Source of the DNA: Schlegelella_A sp965246805
GTDB taxonomy: Bacteria; Pseudomonadota; Gammaproteobacteria; Burkholderiales; Burkholderiaceae_C
DNA: 64,000 nt
Assembly (NCBI GenBank): GCA_965246805.1
Contig: CBDFFO010000005.1
Coordinates: forward strand, 1-64,000
Reading direction: 5' to 3'
The position numbers and the translations under genes are program-made. Shown here piece after piece: positions 25,675-35,309 of the stretch. The notes beneath the pieces were generated by a model, which was given only the letters and a program-made list of their open reading frames with translations, had not been told where the DNA came from and made no database searches. Positions within the stretch are counted from its first letter, which is position 1. Every line of letters starts with the position of its first letter.

Positions 25675-27120
25675 TCATGCGACCGGCTGCATGGCGGGCA
25701 TCGGCGCTGGCGCCGGCGCGGGGACGGGGTCGCGATGCGGCATCCGGGCCGAAGAGGCATCGATGGCGTTGCGACGCTTCTTGTCGCCGGCTTCGATCAA
25801 CGCGACGAACTCGTCGCGGAAGTGCTTGATCATCGCGCGCACCGGCATCGCGGCAGCGTCGCCCAACGCGCAGATGGTTCGGCCCTGGATGTTGTCGGCC
25901 ACCGAGTTGAGCAGGTCGATGTCGGCCATGCGGCCCTCGCCGTTCGCGATCCGTTCGACCATGCGGAAGAGCCAGCCGGTGCCTTCGCGGCATGGCGTGC
26001 ACTGACCGCAGCTCTCGTGCATGTAGAAATACGAAAGGCGCAGCAGCGAGGTCACCATCGAGCGCGAATCGTCCATCACGATGACCGCGCCCGAGCCCAG
26101 CATCGAGCCGGCCTTGGCGATCGCGTCGTAGTCCATCGTCAGGTCGTTCATGGTCGCCGCCGGCAACACCGGCGCCGACGAGCCGCCGGGGATCACCGCC
26201 TTCAGCGTGCGACCTTCCGGCACGCCTCCTGCGAGCTCGAGCAACTTGGTGAACGGCGTGCCGAGCGGGACTTCGTAGTTGCCGGGCCGTTGCACGTCAC
26301 CCACCACCGAGAAGATCTTGGTGCCGCCGTTGTTCGGCTTGCCGATGTCGAGAAAAGCGGGGCCACCGTTGTTGATGATCCACGGCACCGCGGCGAACGT
26401 TTCAGTGTTGTTGATCGTGGTCGGCCGACCGTAGAGGCCATAGCTCGCCGGGAACGGCGGCTTGAAGCGCGGCTGGCCCTTCTTGCCCTCGAGCGATTCG
26501 AGCAGCGCGGTTTCCTCGCCGCAGATGTAGGCGCCGAAACCGTGCGATGCGTGCAGCTGGAAACTGAAGTTCGAACCGAACAGCTTGTCACCCAGAAAGC
26601 CAGCCGCGCGCGCTTCCTCGAGCGCCGCTTCGAAGCGCTCGTACACCTCGAAGATCTCGCCGTGGATGTAGTTGTAGCCGACCGCGATGCCCATCGCGTA
26701 GGCCGCGATCGCCATGCCCTCGATGACGATGTGCGGGTTGTACATCAGGATGTCGCGGTCCTTGCATGTGCCCGGCTCGCCTTCGTCGGAGTTGCAGACG
26801 AGGTACTTTTGGCCCGGGTACTGGCGCGGCATGAAGCTCCACTTCAAGCCGGTCGGAAAGCCCGCACCGCCACGCCCGCGCAAGCCGCTCGCCTTCACTT
26901 CGGCGATCACCTGGTCGGGCGTCATGCCGAGCGGCTGGCCGTCGTTGTCGCCTTGCGTGAGTATCTTCTTCAACGCGCCGTAGCCACCGCGCGCTTCGTA
27001 GTCCTTGAGGCGCCAGTTCCTGCCGTCAAGCTTGTCGTAGATCTGCGCGCCGATGTGGCGGCCGTGAAAGCACGTGGTCGTGCCATCGGTCTGGAAACGG
27101 GAGAGATCGGGAGTCTTCAT
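25675..27120 (-). CDS. nuoF: NADH-quinone oxidoreductase subunit F
   Basis: A 481-residue NADH-oxidising subunit. NADH/FMN-binding stretches are GLRGRGGAGFPTGLKWSF and HGFGAYICGEETALLESLEG, with KYLVCNSDEGEPGT between them. Cluster N3 ligands are SCGQCTPCREG plus a distal Cys in ICALGDAA. The C-terminus carries an Ala/Pro/Met-rich tail (PVPAPAPAPMPAMQPVA) longer than needed for the fold. It starts ten bases after the nuoE stop. Confidence 0.97.
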   Translation of the reverse strand: MKTPDLSRFQTDGTTTCFHGRHIGAQIYDKLDGRNWRLKDYEARGGYGALKKILTQGDNDGQPLGMTPDQVIAEVKASGLRGRGGAGFPTGLKWSFMPRQYPGQKYLVCNSDEGEPGTCKDRDILMYNPHIVIEGMAIAAYAMGIAVGYNYIHGEIFEVYERFEAALEEARAAGFLGDKLFGSNFSFQLHASHGFGAYICGEETALLESLEGKKGQPRFKPPFPASYGLYGRPTTINNTETFAAVPWIINNGGPAFLDIGKPNNGGTKIFSVVGDVQRPGNYEVPLGTPFTKLLELAGGVPEGRTLKAVIPGGSSAPVLPAATMNDLTMDYDAIAKAGSMLGSGAVIVMDDSRSMVTSLLRLSYFYMHESCGQCTPCREGTGWLFRMVERIANGEGRMADIDLLNSVADNIQGRTICALGDAAAMPVRAMIKHFRDEFVALIEAGDKKRRNAIDASSARMPHRDPVPAPAPAPMPAMQPVA

Positions 27121-27130
27121 GCGCTTGATT

Positions 27131-27658
27131 TCAGGCTTGGGCTTTCAGGCTCTCGAGCAGTTCGTCGAGGCGAGCGTCGCTCATGAAGCTCACCATCTGG
27201 CGATCGTTGACCAGCATCACCGGCGAATCGGCGCAGGCGCCAACGCATTCAGCCTTTTGCACGGTGAAGAGACCGTCGGCGGTCGTGCCGCCTTCGTCGA
27301 TACCGAGCCTCGAACACAGATGCTCGAGGGCATGCTGACCCGCACGCAACTGGCAAGGCAGATTCGTGCAGACATTGATCTTGAAGCGGCCGAGCGGCCT
27401 CTGGTTGTACATGTTGTAGAAGGTCGTGACCTCGTGCACCGCGATCGGCGGCATGTCGAGGTAGTCGGCGACGATGTCCTCGTGCACCGTCGACACCCAA
27501 CCGTGCGCCTTCTGCACGATGGCCAGGCAGGCGAGCACCGCCGAGGCCTTGCCTTCGGGCGGGTACTTTCTCACCTCGCGATCGAACTGCAACAGCGTAT
27601 CGGCCGACAGCTCACTTTGCACGGCCGACTCGGCGCCGGTGGTCGCCTCGACGCTCAT
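27131..27658 (-). CDS. nuoE: NADH-quinone oxidoreductase subunit E
   Basis: A 175-residue thioredoxin-like subunit with the N1a [2Fe-2S] cluster. Ligands are CTNLPC and, about 40 residues on, ECVGAC. The N-terminal helical part holds VREKYPPEGKASAV-like REVRKYPPEGKASAVLACL. ATG 27658 is preferred over the TTG two codons upstream because a GGAGG ribosome site lies seven bases before it. Confidence 0.96.
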   Translation of the reverse strand: MSVEATTGAESAVQSELSADTLLQFDREVRKYPPEGKASAVLACLAIVQKAHGWVSTVHEDIVADYLDMPPIAVHEVTTFYNMYNQRPLGRFKINVCTNLPCQLRAGQHALEHLCSRLGIDEGGTTADGLFTVQKAECVGACADSPVMLVNDRQMVSFMSDARLDELLESLKAQA

Positions 27659-27716
27659 AAACAAACCTCCGCGCTGCGCGCTGCGCTGCGAGCTCCTTCG
27701 CGAGGTCGAGCCGAAC

Positions 27717-28970
27717 TCATCGATCGATCTCCCCGAACACGATGTCCATGGTGCCGATCACCGCGACCGCGTCGGCGATCATGTGGCCGCGGGCCATCTC
27801 GTCGAGCGCGGCAAGATGGGGGAACCCGGGGGCGCGGATCTTCAGTCGGTACGGCTTGTTCGCACCGTCGCTCACGATGTAGATGCCGAACTCGCCCTTC
27901 GGGTGTTCCACGGCCGCGTAGGCCTCGCCTTCCGGCACCCGGAAACCTTCTGTGAAGAGCTTGAAATGGTGGATTAGGTCTTCCATCCCGGTCTTCATGT
28001 CGACGCGCGACGGCGGCGCGACCTTGTGGTTGCTCGTGATGACCGGACCGGGGTTCGCACGCAGCCAGTCGACGCACTGCTTGACGATGCGGTTCGACTG
28101 GCGCATCTCTTCGACGCGCACCAAATAGCGGTCGTAGGTGTCGCCGTTCACGCCAAGCGGCACGTCGAATTCCATGTGCTCGTAGACGTCGTACGGCTGG
28201 TGCTTGCGCAAGTCCCACAGGATGCCGGAGCCGCGCAGCATCGGGCCGGTGAAGCCGAGGTTCAGCGCGCGCTCGGGCGTGACGACGCCGATGCCGACGG
28301 TGCGCTGCTTCCAGATCCGGTTGTCGGTGAGAAGAGTCTCGTAGTCGTCGACGCACTTCGGGAAGCGAGCGACGAAATCGTCGATGAAATCGAGCAGCGA
28401 GCCCTGGCGGTTCTTGTTGAGACCCTCCATCGCCTTGGCGTTGCGGATCTTCGAATGCTTGTACTGCGGCATCGCGTCGGGCAGGTCGCGGTACACGCCG
28501 CCGGGGCGGAAGTAGGCCGCGTGCATGCGCGCGCCCGAAGCCGCTTCGTACATGTCGAACAGGTCTTCACGCTCGCGGAAGCAGTAAATGAAGATGTTCA
28601 TCGCACCGCAGTCGAGTCCGTGCGCGCCCAGCCACATCAGGTGGTTCATCAGTCGCGTGATCTCGGCGAACATGACGCGGATGTATTGCGCGCGCACCGG
28701 CACATCGACGCCGATCAGCTTCTCGATCGCGAGACAGTACGCGTGCTCGTTGCACATCATCGACACGTAGTCGAGCCGGTCCATGTAGGGCAGCGACTGG
28801 ATGTAGGTGCGCGTCTCGGCGAGCTTTTCGGTCGCGCGGTGCAAGAGGCCGATGTGCGGGTCGGCTCGCTGAATCACCTCGCCGTCGAGTTCGAGCACGA
28901 GGCGAAGCACTCCATGCGCGGCCGGATGCTGGGGGCCAAAGTTGAGCGTGTAGTTCTTGATGTCGGCCAT
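27717..28970 (-). CDS. nuoD: NADH-quinone oxidoreductase subunit D
   Basis: A 417-residue 49-kDa subunit lining the quinone site. Signatures are NFGPQHPAAHGVLRLVLELDGE, LHRATEKLAE, and the C-terminal DIVFGEIDR. It is a separate gene from nuoC, unlike the fused nuoCD of E. coli. The gap to nuoC is 81 bases. ATG 28970 is chosen from the family start MADIKNYTLNFGP. Confidence 0.97.
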   Translation of the reverse strand: MADIKNYTLNFGPQHPAAHGVLRLVLELDGEVIQRADPHIGLLHRATEKLAETRTYIQSLPYMDRLDYVSMMCNEHAYCLAIEKLIGVDVPVRAQYIRVMFAEITRLMNHLMWLGAHGLDCGAMNIFIYCFREREDLFDMYEAASGARMHAAYFRPGGVYRDLPDAMPQYKHSKIRNAKAMEGLNKNRQGSLLDFIDDFVARFPKCVDDYETLLTDNRIWKQRTVGIGVVTPERALNLGFTGPMLRGSGILWDLRKHQPYDVYEHMEFDVPLGVNGDTYDRYLVRVEEMRQSNRIVKQCVDWLRANPGPVITSNHKVAPPSRVDMKTGMEDLIHHFKLFTEGFRVPEGEAYAAVEHPKGEFGIYIVSDGANKPYRLKIRAPGFPHLAALDEMARGHMIADAVAVIGTMDIVFGEIDR

Positions 28971-29051
28971 GTCAGGCGTCTCGCCGGGCGGCACCGTGGG
29001 GCGCCTGCGAATCCTCGGGGATTCGCGATCGAAGTGAGCGTTCGGGCCGCA

Positions 29052-29648
29052 TCAGTGCAGGCCGCCGTAATTGTCTTCACGAATCACGCGGGGCGTGATC
29101 TCGCGTGGTGCGATCGTGACCGGCTGATAGATCACGCGCTTCTGCTCCGGGTCGTAGCGCATCTCGACGTGGCCCGACACCGGAAAGTCCTTGCGAAACG
29201 GGTGGCCGATGAAGCCGTAATCGGTGAGGATGCGGCGCAGGTCGAGGTGGCCGTCGAAGATGATCCCGTAGAGGTCGAACGCTTCGCGCTCGAACCAGTT
29301 GGACGAACTCCAGGTCTCGGTGAGCGACGTGACCGTCGGCACGTCGTCGTCCGGGCAGAAGACCTTCAGCCGCACGCGCCAGTTGTGCGTGATCGACAGC
29401 AGATGCGAGACGACGCAGAAGCGCAACCCTTCCCACGGCAAGTCGCGAAAGCTCGAGTAGTCGACGCCGCACAGGTCGACGAGCTGCTCGAACTTCAAGG
29501 TCGGGTCGTCGCGCAGGATTAACGCGGCTTCGGCATAGTCGGCTGCAGAGACCGTGAGCGTCAACTCGCCGCGATCGCGCAGCAGCGTCTTAACGCGCGC
29601 GCCGAGCACCGAGGTCAGCGATTCATGCAACGTGTCGAGCCGGGTCAT
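29052..29648 (-). CDS. nuoC: NADH-quinone oxidoreductase subunit C
   Basis: A 198-residue 30-kDa subunit of the peripheral arm. The signature EREAFDLYGIIFDGHLDLRRILTDYGF is complete, followed by GHPFRKDFPVSG. Its ATG shares one base with the nuoB stop (TGATG), giving tight coupling. Confidence 0.97.
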   Translation of the reverse strand: MTRLDTLHESLTSVLGARVKTLLRDRGELTLTVSAADYAEAALILRDDPTLKFEQLVDLCGVDYSSFRDLPWEGLRFCVVSHLLSITHNWRVRLKVFCPDDDVPTVTSLTETWSSSNWFEREAFDLYGIIFDGHLDLRRILTDYGFIGHPFRKDFPVSGHVEMRYDPEQKRVIYQPVTIAPREITPRVIREDNYGGLH

Positions 29649-30124
29649 CAGCGGGCGATCGTCGTCTCGCGACGAATCTTGGCCTGCAGCTGCAGGATGC
29701 CGTACAGCAGCGCTTCAGCCGTCGGCGGGCAGCCCGGCACGTAGACATCGACCGGCACGATGCGGTCACAACCGCGCACAACCGAATAGCTGTAGTGGTA
29801 GTAGCCGCCCCCGTTCGCGCAACTACCCATTGAAAGCACCCAGCGCGGTTCGGCCATCTGGTCGTACACCTTGCGCAGCGCCGGCGCCATCTTGTTGCAG
29901 AGCGTGCCGGCGACGATCATCAGGTCGCTCTGGCGCGGGCTCGGGCGGAACAACATGCCAAACCGATCGATGTCGTAGCGCGCTGCACCCGCGTGCATCA
30001 TCTCGACGGCACAGCACGCCAGGCCGAACGTCATCGGCCAGAGCGAACCGGTCTTCGACCAGTTGATCACGGTGTCGATGCCAGTGGTTAGAAAACCTTC
30101 CTTCAGGACGCCGTCGAGACTCAT
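29648..30124 (-). CDS. nuoB: NADH-quinone oxidoreductase subunit B
   Basis: A 158-residue subunit carrying terminal cluster N2. The tandem-Cys ligand pair is in GLACCAVEMM, with further ligands in MGSCANGGG and VPGCPPTAEALL. ATG 30124 gives the family start MSLDGVLKEGF. It starts 49 bases after the nuoA stop. Confidence 0.97.
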   Translation of the reverse strand: MSLDGVLKEGFLTTGIDTVINWSKTGSLWPMTFGLACCAVEMMHAGAARYDIDRFGMLFRPSPRQSDLMIVAGTLCNKMAPALRKVYDQMAEPRWVLSMGSCANGGGYYHYSYSVVRGCDRIVPVDVYVPGCPPTAEALLYGILQLQAKIRRETTIAR

Positions 30125-30173
30125 CGCGGTGCTCCGATCGGGTGATCGTTGAAACACTCGGTGCTGCGCATGT

Positions 30174-30533
30174 TCATTCCCAATCCAGCGCGCCCTTTTT
30201 CCATTCGTAGGCGAAGCCGACGACGAGGATGCCGAGGAAGATCATCATGGCCCAAAAGCCGGTGGCGCCGATCTCGCGCAGCGACACCGCCCAGGGGAAT
30301 AGAAACGCGATCTCGAGATCGAACAGGATGAAAAGTATCGCGACGAGGTAGTAGCGTACGTCGAACTTCATGCGGGCGTCTTCGAAGGCTTCGAAGCCGC
30401 ACTCGTACGGAGAGTTCTTGGCTTGGTCGGGCTTGTTGGGGCCCATGAGGAACCCCAGGACTTGCGGGGCAATGCCGACCGCGGCACCGATCAGGATGAA
30501 AAGAATGACGGGGAGATAGGGTTCCAGATTCAT
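30174..30533 (-). CDS. nuoA: NADH-quinone oxidoreductase subunit A
   Basis: A 119-residue membrane subunit with three helices. The first-loop motif SPYECGFEAFEDARMKFDVRYYL, containing the conserved Cys near the quinone site, is intact. It is the first nuo gene, 14 bases downstream of the tRNA-Leu gene, so the tRNA and nuo genes may share a transcript. Confidence 0.97.
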   Translation of the reverse strand: MNLEPYLPVILFILIGAAVGIAPQVLGFLMGPNKPDQAKNSPYECGFEAFEDARMKFDVRYYLVAILFILFDLEIAFLFPWAVSLREIGATGFWAMMIFLGILVVGFAYEWKKGALDWE

Positions 30534-30547
30534 CGATGAACCATGCT

Positions 30548-30632
30548 TGGTGCCGACGGCGAGACTCGAACTCGCACAGCTTTCGCCACTACCCCCTCAA
30601 GATAGCGTGTCTACCAATTTCACCACGTCGGC
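30548..30632 (-). tRNA. tRNA-Leu (anticodon GAG)
   Basis: An 85-base class II tRNA including an encoded CCA end. The acceptor stem GCCGACG pairs with CGTCGGC. The anticodon stem CTATC/GGTAG closes a loop whose centre is GAG, reading CUC/CUU Leu codons. A long variable arm follows (TGGCGAAAGCTGTGCG region), and the T-arm contains GTTCGAGTC. It lies between secG and nuoA, a placement seen in many beta- and gammaproteobacteria. Confidence 0.96.
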
Positions 30633-30778
30633 GGCACTCGTTCGAGCGCCCGGTCTGCATGAGGAATAGCTCGCCGGGCGTTGCGGGATTCTACTGGTAA
30701 AGGTGGTCCTCGCCTGGGGCTGCATGGCTTTGCGCTGCGCCGCTGCGTGGCGTCTACCGAGCCGCGTGTGGGGTGTCG

Positions 30779-31192
30779 TTACTTGGTGGGAATGGCGCCG
30801 CCACCGGTCGACGCGGCAGGCGCTGCCGGAACGGCGATGGTCTTTGTCGCGCCGCTGCTCGCACCCGGGATCGCGATCACCCCGGAGGCCGGCGCACTGG
30901 CCGCCGCGCTGATCGCGGGCCGGTCGAGCACGCTGCCCACGCGAGGCTTGGTGCGATCGTTCGATGTGTACGCAAGTGCGAGCGTGCACACGAAAAAGAC
31001 GCCGGCACACACCGCCGTGGAGCGCGACATGAAGTTCGCGCTGCCGGTGGCGCCGAAGAGGCTTCCCGAGGCACCGCTGCCGAACGATGCACCCATGTCG
31101 GCGCCCTTGCCGTGCTGAATCAGCACCAGCCCGATCATCACCAGCGCGGCCAGGATCTGCAGCACCAGGACCAGATTCCACAGCAGGTTCAT
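30779..31192 (-). CDS. secG: Protein-export membrane protein SecG
   Basis: A 137-residue auxiliary subunit of the SecYEG translocon. Two hydrophobic helices flank the conserved VLIQHGKGADMGASFGSG loop, and a FMSRST motif precedes the second helix. A long Ala/Pro/Gly tail (after about residue 80) is typical of betaproteobacterial SecG. It lies 42 bases after tpiA on the same strand. Confidence 0.96.
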   Translation of the reverse strand: MNLLWNLVLVLQILAALVMIGLVLIQHGKGADMGASFGSGASGSLFGATGSANFMSRSTAVCAGVFFVCTLALAYTSNDRTKPRVGSVLDRPAISAAASAPASGVIAIPGASSGATKTIAVPAAPAASTGGGAIPTK

Positions 31193-31234
31193 GTCGTCAA
31201 GTCTCCGAAGAATGAAGATGGGCCGGGCGACGCA

Positions 31235-32005
31235 TCAATGTGCAGCCCGGCAGATCGCGACGAAGGCGGCCGCTTCAAGCGAAGCCCCGCCGACGAGTCC
31301 GCCATCGATGTCTTGTTGGCCGAAAAGCGTGGCGGCGTTGTCGGCCTTGACGCTGCCGCCATAGAGAAGGCGCATCTGGCCCGCCGCGGGTGTGGCCACC
31401 GTGAGTTGGGCACGCAGTAGCGCGTGCACCTCTTGCGCCTGCTGCGGTGATGCGGTCTTGCCCGTGCCGATGGCCCACACCGGCTCGTACGCCACCACCG
31501 CCTGAGCCATTGCGGCGCCGAGCCGGTAGATCACCGCGGCGAGCTGGCGTTTCACGACGCGAGCCGTATGGTCTGCCTCGCGCTCGGACAAGGTTTCGCC
31601 GACACAGACCACTGGCGTCAGGCCGACCGTCAATGCGGCCTTTGCCTTGTCGGCGACCAGCGCGTCGCTTTCGCCGTGCATCGCGCGCCGCTCCGAATGG
31701 CCGACCAACACGTAGCGGCAGCCCAAATCGGCCAGCATCGCCGCGGATATGTCGCCCGTGAAGGCACCCGCGGCGTGAGCCGAACAGTCTTGCGCGCCCC
31801 AGGCGATCGAGCTGCCTTGCAATGCCGCGGCCACGTCGGCCATGTAGACGCTCGGCACGCACACCGCCGCGTCGGCCGACCACGCGCCGGCATCTTTCAG
31901 CGCCGCGAGCAACACCGCGTTGCTCACACGCAGGCCGTTCATCTTCCAGTTGCCAATGACGAGCGGCCTCCGCGCGGTGGGCGACGTGGCGGCGTCGCTC
32001 ACCAT
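31235..32005 (-). CDS. tpiA: Triosephosphate isomerase
   Basis: A 256-residue glycolytic enzyme converting dihydroxyacetone phosphate and glyceraldehyde 3-phosphate. Catalytic Lys (IGNWKMNG), His (LVGHSERR) and Glu (VVAYEPVWAIGTGK) are present, with the phosphate-binding LLYGGSVKADN. It overlaps the upstream quinone-oxidoreductase gene by seven bases, so the first visible gene of this transcript is that oxidoreductase. Confidence 0.97.
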   Translation of the reverse strand: MVSDAATSPTARRPLVIGNWKMNGLRVSNAVLLAALKDAGAWSADAAVCVPSVYMADVAAALQGSSIAWGAQDCSAHAAGAFTGDISAAMLADLGCRYVLVGHSERRAMHGESDALVADKAKAALTVGLTPVVCVGETLSEREADHTARVVKRQLAAVIYRLGAAMAQAVVAYEPVWAIGTGKTASPQQAQEVHALLRAQLTVATPAAGQMRLLYGGSVKADNAATLFGQQDIDGGLVGGASLEAAAFVAICRAAH

Positions 32006-32985
32006 GTCAACACCAGCTTGCCGATGTGCTCGCCCGATTCCATCAAGGCATGCGCCATGGCCGCTTGCGCTACCGGCAGCACCTGATGGATCACCGGCTT
32101 GATGCGTCCGTCGGCGAGCGCGGGCCACACCCACTCGCGCAGGCCCTCGGCGATCGCGCTCTTGAATGCGACCGAGCGAGGGCGCAGCGTCGAACCGGTG
32201 ATCGTGAGGCGGCGGCGCAGCAGGAGCGACGCATCGAACGCCGCGTTCGTGCCGCCCTGGACCGCGATCACGACGACGCGGCCGTCTTCTGCGAGGCATT
32301 CGACATCGCGTGCGATGTAGTCGCCTGCGACCATGTCGAGAATGACGTCGGGCCCCTGATCGGCCGTGAGTCGCCGCGCTTCGGCGACGAAATCCGACTC
32401 GCGGTAGTTGATGGCGTGATCGGCGCCCAGCTTCAGGCAGGCGTCGGCCTTGGCACTCGAACCGACCGTCACGACCACGGTTGCGCCGGCGGCCTTCGCC
32501 ATCTGGATCGCGGTGACGCCGATGCCACTGCTGCCGCCGTGGATCAACAGCGTCTCCCCGGCCTGCAGGCGCGCACGGTCAAACACGTTCGACCACACGG
32601 TGAAAAACGTCTCGGGCAGGCTCGCGGCCTCGATGTCGGTCAATCCTTTCGGCACGGCCAGGCACTGACCGATCGGTGCCACGCAATGCTCGGCGTACCC
32701 ACCGCCGCTCAGCAACGCGCACACGCGGTCACCCACGCCGAAGCCGGCCGCAGTCATGGCCGCACGATCGCCGTCGACGATCTCGCCGGCGACTTCCAGC
32801 CCCGGTAGATCCGACGCGCCCTTCGGCATCGGATAGAGGCCCTTGCGCTGCAGCACGTCGGGCCGGTTGATGCCCGATGCGGCGACGCGGATCAACACTT
32901 CGCCCGCCCCCGCGGTCGGCACGGGTCGTTCGACCAGCTGCAACACGTCGGGCGCGCCGGGCGCGCGAATCTCGATGGCTCTCAT
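31999..32985 (-). CDS. NAD(P)H quinone oxidoreductase, zinc-free MDR (PIG3/QOR-like)
   Basis: A 328-residue medium-chain dehydrogenase/reductase without zinc ligands. The N-terminal GroES-like half has NRPDVLQRKGLYP and a LPGLEVAGEIV segment. The NADPH site is ETLLIHGGSSGIG. TIG3/PIG3-type members reduce quinones by one electron or act on alpha,beta-unsaturated carbonyls, and the substrate is unproven. Its stop overlaps the tpiA start by seven bases. Confidence 0.92.
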   Translation of the reverse strand: MRAIEIRAPGAPDVLQLVERPVPTAGAGEVLIRVAASGINRPDVLQRKGLYPMPKGASDLPGLEVAGEIVDGDRAAMTAAGFGVGDRVCALLSGGGYAEHCVAPIGQCLAVPKGLTDIEAASLPETFFTVWSNVFDRARLQAGETLLIHGGSSGIGVTAIQMAKAAGATVVVTVGSSAKADACLKLGADHAINYRESDFVAEARRLTADQGPDVILDMVAGDYIARDVECLAEDGRVVVIAVQGGTNAAFDASLLLRRRLTITGSTLRPRSVAFKSAIAEGLREWVWPALADGRIKPVIHQVLPVAQAAMAHALMESGEHIGKLVLTW

Positions 32986-33052
32986 GGCAACAGTCCGCCC
33001 ATGTCAGGCCACGGGCCCGCGCCCGCCGAGCCCGCGCATGAACACAGGGCAG

Positions 33053-35191
33053 TCACTCCTGTGCCGACGGCTCGCGCGCGGGTTCGCGCGGGGCGAATTC
33101 ACGGTCGAGGAGCGCCTTCATCGACAGCTTGACGCGACCCTTCTCATCGGTCTCGAGCACCTTCACGCGCACGATCTGCCCTTCCGACAGGAAATCGGTG
33201 ACCTTCTCGACACGCTGGTGTGCGATCTGGCTGATGTGAAGAAGACCGTCCTTGCCGGGCATCAGGTTCACGAGCGCACCGAAGTCGAGAATCTTGGTGA
33301 TCGCCCCTTCGTAGACCTTGCCCACTTCCACTTCGGCCGTGATCTGCTCGATGCGCTTTTTCGCGAACTCGGCCTTGTCGGCATCGGTCGATGCGATGGT
33401 GATCGTGCCGTCTTCGCCGATGTCGATCGTGCAACCGGTCTCTTCGGTGAGCGCCCGAATGGTCGCGCCGCCCTTGCCGATCACGTCGCGGATCTTTTCC
33501 GGGTTGATCTTCATCGAGTAGAGGCGCGGTGCGAACGGCGAGACCTCGGTGTTGGCCGTGCCCATCGCCTCGACCATCTTGCCGAGAATGTGCAGGCGCG
33601 CTTCCTTCGCCTGCGCGAGAGCCACCTGCATGATCTCCTTGGTGATGCCCTGGATCTTGATGTCCATCTGCAGCGCGGTCACGCCGGCGGTGGTGCCGGC
33701 GACCTTGAAGTCCATGTCTCCGAGGTGATCTTCGTCGCCGAGGATGTCGGTCAGCACGGCGAACCGATTGCCGTCCTTGATCAGGCCCATCGCGATGCCG
33801 GCGACGTGCGCCTTCAACGGCACGCCTGCGTCCATCAGCGCCAGGCAACCGCCGCAAACCGACGCCATCGACGACGAGCCGTTCGATTCGGTGATTTCGG
33901 AAACCACGCGCATCGAATACGGGAACTCGGCACGGTCAGGCAGCACCGCGACCAACGCACGCTTGGCCAGCCGGCCGTGGCCGATCTCGCGCCGCTTCGG
34001 CGTGCCGACGCGACCGGTTTCGCCAGTCGCGAACGGCGGCATGTTGTAGTGCATCATGAAATGCTCGATAAATTCGCCCGACAGCGCGTCGATGCGCTGG
34101 GCATCGCGGTCGGTCCCGAGGGTGGCCGCGACGAGCGCCTGCGTTTCGCCACGCGTGAAGAGTGAGGAACCGTGGGCCCGAGGCAGCACGCCGCTCCTGA
34201 TCTCGATCTCGCGCACGGTTCGCGTGTCGCGGCCGTCGATGCGCGGTTCGCCGGCCAAGATCTGGCTGCGCACGATCTTCGCCTCGATGTCGAACAGCAC
34301 GTTGTCGACCTTGACCTTGTCGACCGTCGCGCCGTCGCTCGTCAGCGCGACCATGGTCGCAGCCGTCACCGCGCGAGTCGCTTGCGTGCGCGCTTGCTTG
34401 GATCGAATCTGATACGCCTCCCGCAACGGCTGCTCCGCCAGGCCACCGATCTTCGCGATGAATACGTCATCCTTGGCCGGTGCAGCCCAATCCCAGGCCG
34501 GCTTGCCCGCGTCGCGCACGAGTTCATGAATCGCGTTGATCGCGATGTTGCCTTGCTCATGACCGAACACCACGCCGCCGAGCATGATCTCTTCGCTCAG
34601 CTGTTTCGCCTCGCTCTCAACCATCAACACCGCCGCTTCGGTGCCGGCGACGATCAGGTCCATCGACGAATCGAGCAGCTGCGTCTTGCCGGGGTTCAGC
34701 ACGTATTCGCCGTTGATGTAGCCGACACGGGCGGCGCCGATCGGCCCGCTGAACGGAATGCCCGAGATCGCGAGCGCGGCGCTGGAGCCGATCAACGCGG
34801 CGATGTCGGCCGAGACCTCCGGGTTCAACGACATCACGTGGATGACGACCTGGACCTCGTTGTAGAAGCCTTCTGGGAAAAGCGGCCGCAACGGGCGGTC
34901 GATGAGGCGCGACGTCAGCGTCTCGAGTTCACTCGGACGGCCTTCGCGCTTGAAGAAGCTGCCGGGGATCTTGCCGGCCGCGTATGTCTTCTCGATGTAG
35001 TCGACGGTCAGCGGGAAGAAATCCTGACCCGCCTTTGGGTTCTTCGCGGCGACGACGGTCGCCAGCACCACGGTGTCGTCGATGTTGACGAGAACGGCGC
35101 CGCTCGATTGGCGGGCGATCTCTCCCGTTTCGAGCGTCACGCTGTGCTGACCCCATTGGAACGTCTTGGTGACCTTGTTGAACATGCTCAT
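33053..35191 (-). CDS. pnp: Polyribonucleotide nucleotidyltransferase (PNPase)
   Basis: A 712-residue 3'-to-5' phosphorolytic exoribonuclease of the RNA degradosome. Two RNase PH domains (about 1-215 and 310-535), a KH domain (KIRDVIGKGGATIRALTEE, about 560-605) and an S1 domain (VGKVYEGAITKILDFGALV, about 620-690) are in the expected order. The first of two nearby ATGs (35191) is used because a GGAG site lies six bases ahead; MFNKV at 35185 is the alternative. It follows rpsO on the same strand with a strong hairpin in between. Confidence 0.97.
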   Translation of the reverse strand: MSMFNKVTKTFQWGQHSVTLETGEIARQSSGAVLVNIDDTVVLATVVAAKNPKAGQDFFPLTVDYIEKTYAAGKIPGSFFKREGRPSELETLTSRLIDRPLRPLFPEGFYNEVQVVIHVMSLNPEVSADIAALIGSSAALAISGIPFSGPIGAARVGYINGEYVLNPGKTQLLDSSMDLIVAGTEAAVLMVESEAKQLSEEIMLGGVVFGHEQGNIAINAIHELVRDAGKPAWDWAAPAKDDVFIAKIGGLAEQPLREAYQIRSKQARTQATRAVTAATMVALTSDGATVDKVKVDNVLFDIEAKIVRSQILAGEPRIDGRDTRTVREIEIRSGVLPRAHGSSLFTRGETQALVAATLGTDRDAQRIDALSGEFIEHFMMHYNMPPFATGETGRVGTPKRREIGHGRLAKRALVAVLPDRAEFPYSMRVVSEITESNGSSSMASVCGGCLALMDAGVPLKAHVAGIAMGLIKDGNRFAVLTDILGDEDHLGDMDFKVAGTTAGVTALQMDIKIQGITKEIMQVALAQAKEARLHILGKMVEAMGTANTEVSPFAPRLYSMKINPEKIRDVIGKGGATIRALTEETGCTIDIGEDGTITIASTDADKAEFAKKRIEQITAEVEVGKVYEGAITKILDFGALVNLMPGKDGLLHISQIAHQRVEKVTDFLSEGQIVRVKVLETDEKGRVKLSMKALLDREFAPREPAREPSAQE

Positions 35192-35264
35192 GTGTCTCTC
35201 CGGTAGGTGCGTGCGCCTTCAGGGTGGCGCGCCAACCCGAAACGTGGGACCCTTGGCGACATGC

Positions 35265-35309
35265 CATTCCAGCGCTGCCCGCGCGCGCGGGTGAGGCAGC
35301 GCTGGAATG
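35265..35309 (-). repeat. Inverted repeat/hairpin in the rpsO-pnp spacer
   Basis: A perfect 14-base inverted repeat (arms 35265-35278 and 35296-35309, CATTCCAGCGCTGC and its complement) with a 17-base loop that is itself GC-palindromic. A second, imperfect copy of one arm (GTTCCAGCGGGCAGCG) occurs at 35332-35347. It could be an RNase III or attenuation hairpin controlling pnp, as known for the E. coli pnp leader, or one member of a dispersed intergenic repeat family. No U-tract follows, so a classic terminator is unlikely. Confidence 0.7.
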